A DNA stretch of 51,215 nt from Curtobacterium sp. HSID17257 (GTDB lineage: Bacteria > Actinomycetota > Actinomycetes > Actinomycetales > Microbacteriaceae), in NCBI RefSeq assembly GCF_003989515.1, contig NZ_RBLU01000012.1, forward strand, positions 1 through 51,215, in the 5' to 3' direction. Made by a program: the position numbers and the translations under genes. Position 1 is the stretch's first letter. Each line of letters begins with the position of its first letter. The notes under the pieces were generated by a model. The model did not search any database. It was given only the letters and a program-made list of their open reading frames with translations, and was not told the origin of the DNA. Shown piece by piece: positions 49,265 through 51,215 of the stretch.

Positions 49265-50552
49265 GGTGCCGTCGCCACGAGCGCCGGCGGGCGGCGACGA
49301 CGATGACGGTCGCGAACAGCATGAGACCGGCGCCGTGCAGCAGGTAGCTCTCCGCGGTGCTCGTGACCGCCAGGAGCACGAGGACCGCGGCCGGCCACAC
49401 GTAGGCGACCCCGGGGAAGGTCGTCGCGGTGACCCAGGCGCGGGCGAACGCCAGCCCGCCCGCGATCGCGAGCAGGAGTGCCCCCGCGAGCCCGACCTGC
49501 AGGTACGCGTCGACGAAGGCGTCGAGCCCGGAGGTGAACCGCACCCCGGACGGGTCGACGAGGGTGACGAAGGGGAAGACGTCCTCGGTCGGCCAGGTGC
49601 CGACCCAGCCGCGGCCCTGCATCGGGTCCTGTTCGCCGAGCTGCCGGATCTGCGCCCAGAGGCCGAGCCGCGTCGCCGTCCCACCGGCGGCGCCGATCTC
49701 GGCGAGTACCCGGTGCCGGAACAGGACCGCCAGCACGAGCATGCCGAGGACGGCGCCGCCGAGCACGGTGTTCACGACCGGCCGTGTCGTCGGTGCCGCG
49801 TGCCGGAGCGCCCAGAGGGCCAGGGCGGTCACCGCAAGCGCGATCATCGCGATGCCGGTGATGGGGGACTGCACGAGCATGAGGGCGATCACGGCGAGTG
49901 CGGTGGACGCGACCGCGCGCCAGGTGGTCACCGACCGGGTGAGGAACTCGACCACGAAGGTGACCAGGGCGGTCGCGGCCACGAAGCCCATGAAGTTGCG
50001 GTTGCCCCCGATGCCCTGGATCGGACCGCCGTACGCGATGTTGCCCTGGATGCCGAACGCGGGGATCGGGACGTCGAGCACGAGCCCGGAGAGCACCTCG
50101 AGGCCGAGGGCCACGACGAGCAGGATGCGGAACGCGTCACCGGCCGCGCGGATGACCTGCACGAGGTCGCGGCCGAGCGCCAGGTAGAGCCCGAGTCCGA
50201 CGAAGCAGACCGTCTCGACCACGCCGCGCAACGCGTACCAGGAGTACTCGCTCCACACCACGCTCAGGGCGCAGAAGCCGACGAAGGCGAGCAGCGAGAG
50301 GGGCAGGACGCCGTGCCACTCGATGCGGTAGCGCTGCCCGAGCAGGCTGAGGCCGGCGAGCACCACGAGGGTGACGAGCACGGCCCAGGTGCCGGCGGCG
50401 CCGACCATCGCGTGGACGGCGGGCTCGCCGAAGGCGAAGAGCAGGATCGCGGTGGCGAGCGCCTGGCTGAAGCGACCGCCGGCCGAGAAGCCGATCCAGG
50501 CCGACAGGTAGCGCCGAGCGAGCGCTCGTCTGCTCACCCCGTGGTCCGTCAC
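49245..50552 (-). CDS. O-antigen ligase-like membrane protein (Wzy_C/WaaL type)
   Basis: A 435-residue protein from GTG 50552 with AGAGGA seven bases upstream. About 11-12 hydrophobic segments are present with one large outer loop near residues 285-340. Typical features are IGGNRNFMGFVAATALV in mid-protein and the loop region GRGWVGTWPTEDVFPF. The family joins or polymerises lipid-linked glycans on the outer face of the membrane. In an actinobacterium it may be a polymerase or may attach glycan to another lipid or wall acceptor. It lies between the GH25-like gene and the second GT-C-like paralog, from which it is divergent. Confidence 0.82.
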   Translation of the reverse strand: MTDHGVSRRALARRYLSAWIGFSAGGRFSQALATAILLFAFGEPAVHAMVGAAGTWAVLVTLVVLAGLSLLGQRYRIEWHGVLPLSLLAFVGFCALSVVWSEYSWYALRGVVETVCFVGLGLYLALGRDLVQVIRAAGDAFRILLVVALGLEVLSGLVLDVPIPAFGIQGNIAYGGPIQGIGGNRNFMGFVAATALVTFVVEFLTRSVTTWRAVASTALAVIALMLVQSPITGIAMIALAVTALALWALRHAAPTTRPVVNTVLGGAVLGMLVLAVLFRHRVLAEIGAAGGTATRLGLWAQIRQLGEQDPMQGRGWVGTWPTEDVFPFVTLVDPSGVRFTSGLDAFVDAYLQVGLAGALLLAIAGGLAFARAWVTATTFPGVAYVWPAAVLVLLAVTSTAESYLLHGAGLMLFATVIVVAARRRSWRRHLPRDQS

Positions 50553-50630
50553 GCGTCCATCCTCTCGCACCGCGCCGGGAGTCACCGTTGTATCTCGGAG
50601 CGTCGATATCGCGAACGGCGATGTCTCGGC

Positions 50631-50636
50631 TAGGTT
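50631..50636 (+). promoter_or_regulatory. -10 element (TAGGTT) for the second GT-C-like gene
   Basis: TAGGTT ends 9 bp before the ATG at 50646, the same spacing as in the paralog at 45874. Confidence 0.5.
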
Positions 50637-50645
50637 CAGCGCTCG

Positions 50646-51215
50646 ATGCAGCACCTCCGACCGGCCGCGACCGAGGCGGCCCTCGCCCTCGTCGTGCTCG
50701 TCGGCGCCGTCGCGACGGCGTGGTGGCGGCTCGGTGCGGTGGCGCGCGGGACCGCCTGGGCGGAGGACGGCGGACTGTTCCTGCGCGAGCGCCTCGCGTA
50801 CGGCGTCGACGGGACGCTCCTGCGTCCCTACGCCGGCTACCTGCACCTCGTCCCGCGCCTGGTCGTCGACCTCGCCGTGCACCGTCCGGTCGAGCAGTAC
50901 GCGCTGACCGTGTCGGCGGCCTCGTGTGTGGTCGTGGGCGTCGTCGCCGCGGCCGTGTTCGTGCTGTCCCGCGACGTCCTCCCGGGCCGCACGATGCGGC
51001 TGCTGCTCGCCGCCGTGCCGGTCGTCCTCCCGCTCGCCCCGGTCGAGATCGCAGGCAACGCCGCGAACCTGCACTGGTACGCGCTCGTCCTCGTCCCCTG
51101 GCTGTTCGCGTACGGAGCACGGTCCTGGTGGGGCGCGGCGGTCGTCGCGGTGCTCGCCCTGGCGGCGACGCTCACCGAGCTCCAGGCCGTGGTCTTCCTG
51201 CCGCTCCTCGCGCTG
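50646..51215 (+). CDS. GT-C-like membrane protein, paralog of 45874-47253 (3' end outside window)
   Basis: The first 190 residues are visible. They match the paralog over the whole stretch, including WAEDGGLFL with E40-D41, PYAGYLHLVPRLVVDLAVHR, VEQYALTVSAASCVVVG and AGNAANLHWYALVLVPWLF. Four to five hydrophobic segments are seen. Function is unknown; the acidic first-loop motif suggests a GT-C-type glycosyltransferase. The two copies flank the GH25-like and ligase-like genes in direct orientation, which fits an old segmental duplication or a functional pairing. The rest of the gene is outside the window. Confidence 0.78.
   Translation, partial: MQHLRPAATEAALALVVLVGAVATAWWRLGAVARGTAWAEDGGLFLRERLAYGVDGTLLRPYAGYLHLVPRLVVDLAVHRPVEQYALTVSAASCVVVGVVAAAVFVLSRDVLPGRTMRLLLAAVPVVLPLAPVEIAGNAANLHWYALVLVPWLFAYGARSWWGAAVVAVLALAATLTELQAVVFLPLLAL

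Noticed and set aside
1-51215. Mobile elements or genomic-island borders
   Set aside because: No transposase, integrase, terminal inverted repeats, tRNA gene or attachment-type direct repeats were found, and codon bias is uniform.

Overview
This window is high-GC DNA with strong third-position G/C bias, frequent GTG starts, ATGA/GTGA stop-start overlaps and TANNNT -10 elements. Those traits, plus the housekeeping gene set (maf, a TRAM-domain RNA methyltransferase, the acyl-CoA carboxylase beta and epsilon subunits, birA, purK, purE), point to an actinobacterium of the family Microbacteriaceae; Curtobacterium is my best guess from gene content, not a proven assignment. I see no rRNA, tRNA, CRISPR array, insertion sequence, integrase or replication origin.

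Layout. Positions 1-13.6 kb are mostly chromosomal housekeeping: maf (partial), an RNA m5U methyltransferase, a response regulator / sensor kinase / kinase-like membrane protein triad, accD and accE, birA, a bacterial PH-domain protein, UDP-glucose dehydrogenase, a GT4, a GtrA protein, purK and purE. Positions 13.7-51.2 kb are almost entirely a large surface-polysaccharide locus. It holds the complete dTDP-L-rhamnose pathway (rmlB-rmlD at 16.6-18.4 kb, rmlC-rmlA at 22.6-24.1 kb) and a Wzm/Wzt ABC exporter whose ATPase has a Wzt-type carbohydrate-binding C-terminus. It also holds a predicted RgpF-WbsX fusion, a 1,008-residue multidomain glycosyltransferase, about ten other GT2/GT4 enzymes, a Wzx-type flippase, an O-antigen-ligase-like protein, two LPG-synthase/GtrA-type membrane proteins, and five large GT-C-like membrane proteins (three of DUF2142 type, two of an unnamed paralogous type). 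Two large secreted proteins lie inside the locus: one with six disulfide-type repeats behind a novel-looking N-terminal domain, the other with three surface repeats followed by a GH25-like domain.

How the genes work together (inference). RmlABCD supply dTDP-rhamnose. The rhamnosyltransferase-like GT2s, the RgpF and WsaF-like modules and the GT4s would build a rhamnose-rich chain on a lipid carrier in the cytoplasm, and Wzm/Wzt would export it. In parallel, polyprenyl-phosphate sugar synthases (21.6, 41.4 and 45.0 kb) could supply lipid-linked sugars to the GT-C-like membrane enzymes, which would decorate the exported polymer outside the membrane. Wzx plus the ligase suggest a second, flippase-dependent branch. 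No priming phosphoglycosyltransferase is present here, so initiation must be encoded elsewhere.

A striking regulatory trait is the repeated placement of a TANNNT hexamer 5-7 bp before an ATG/GTG, which predicts leaderless mRNAs for many operons. The export operon and the RgpF-WbsX gene appear to share overlapping divergent -10 elements at 30.9 kb.
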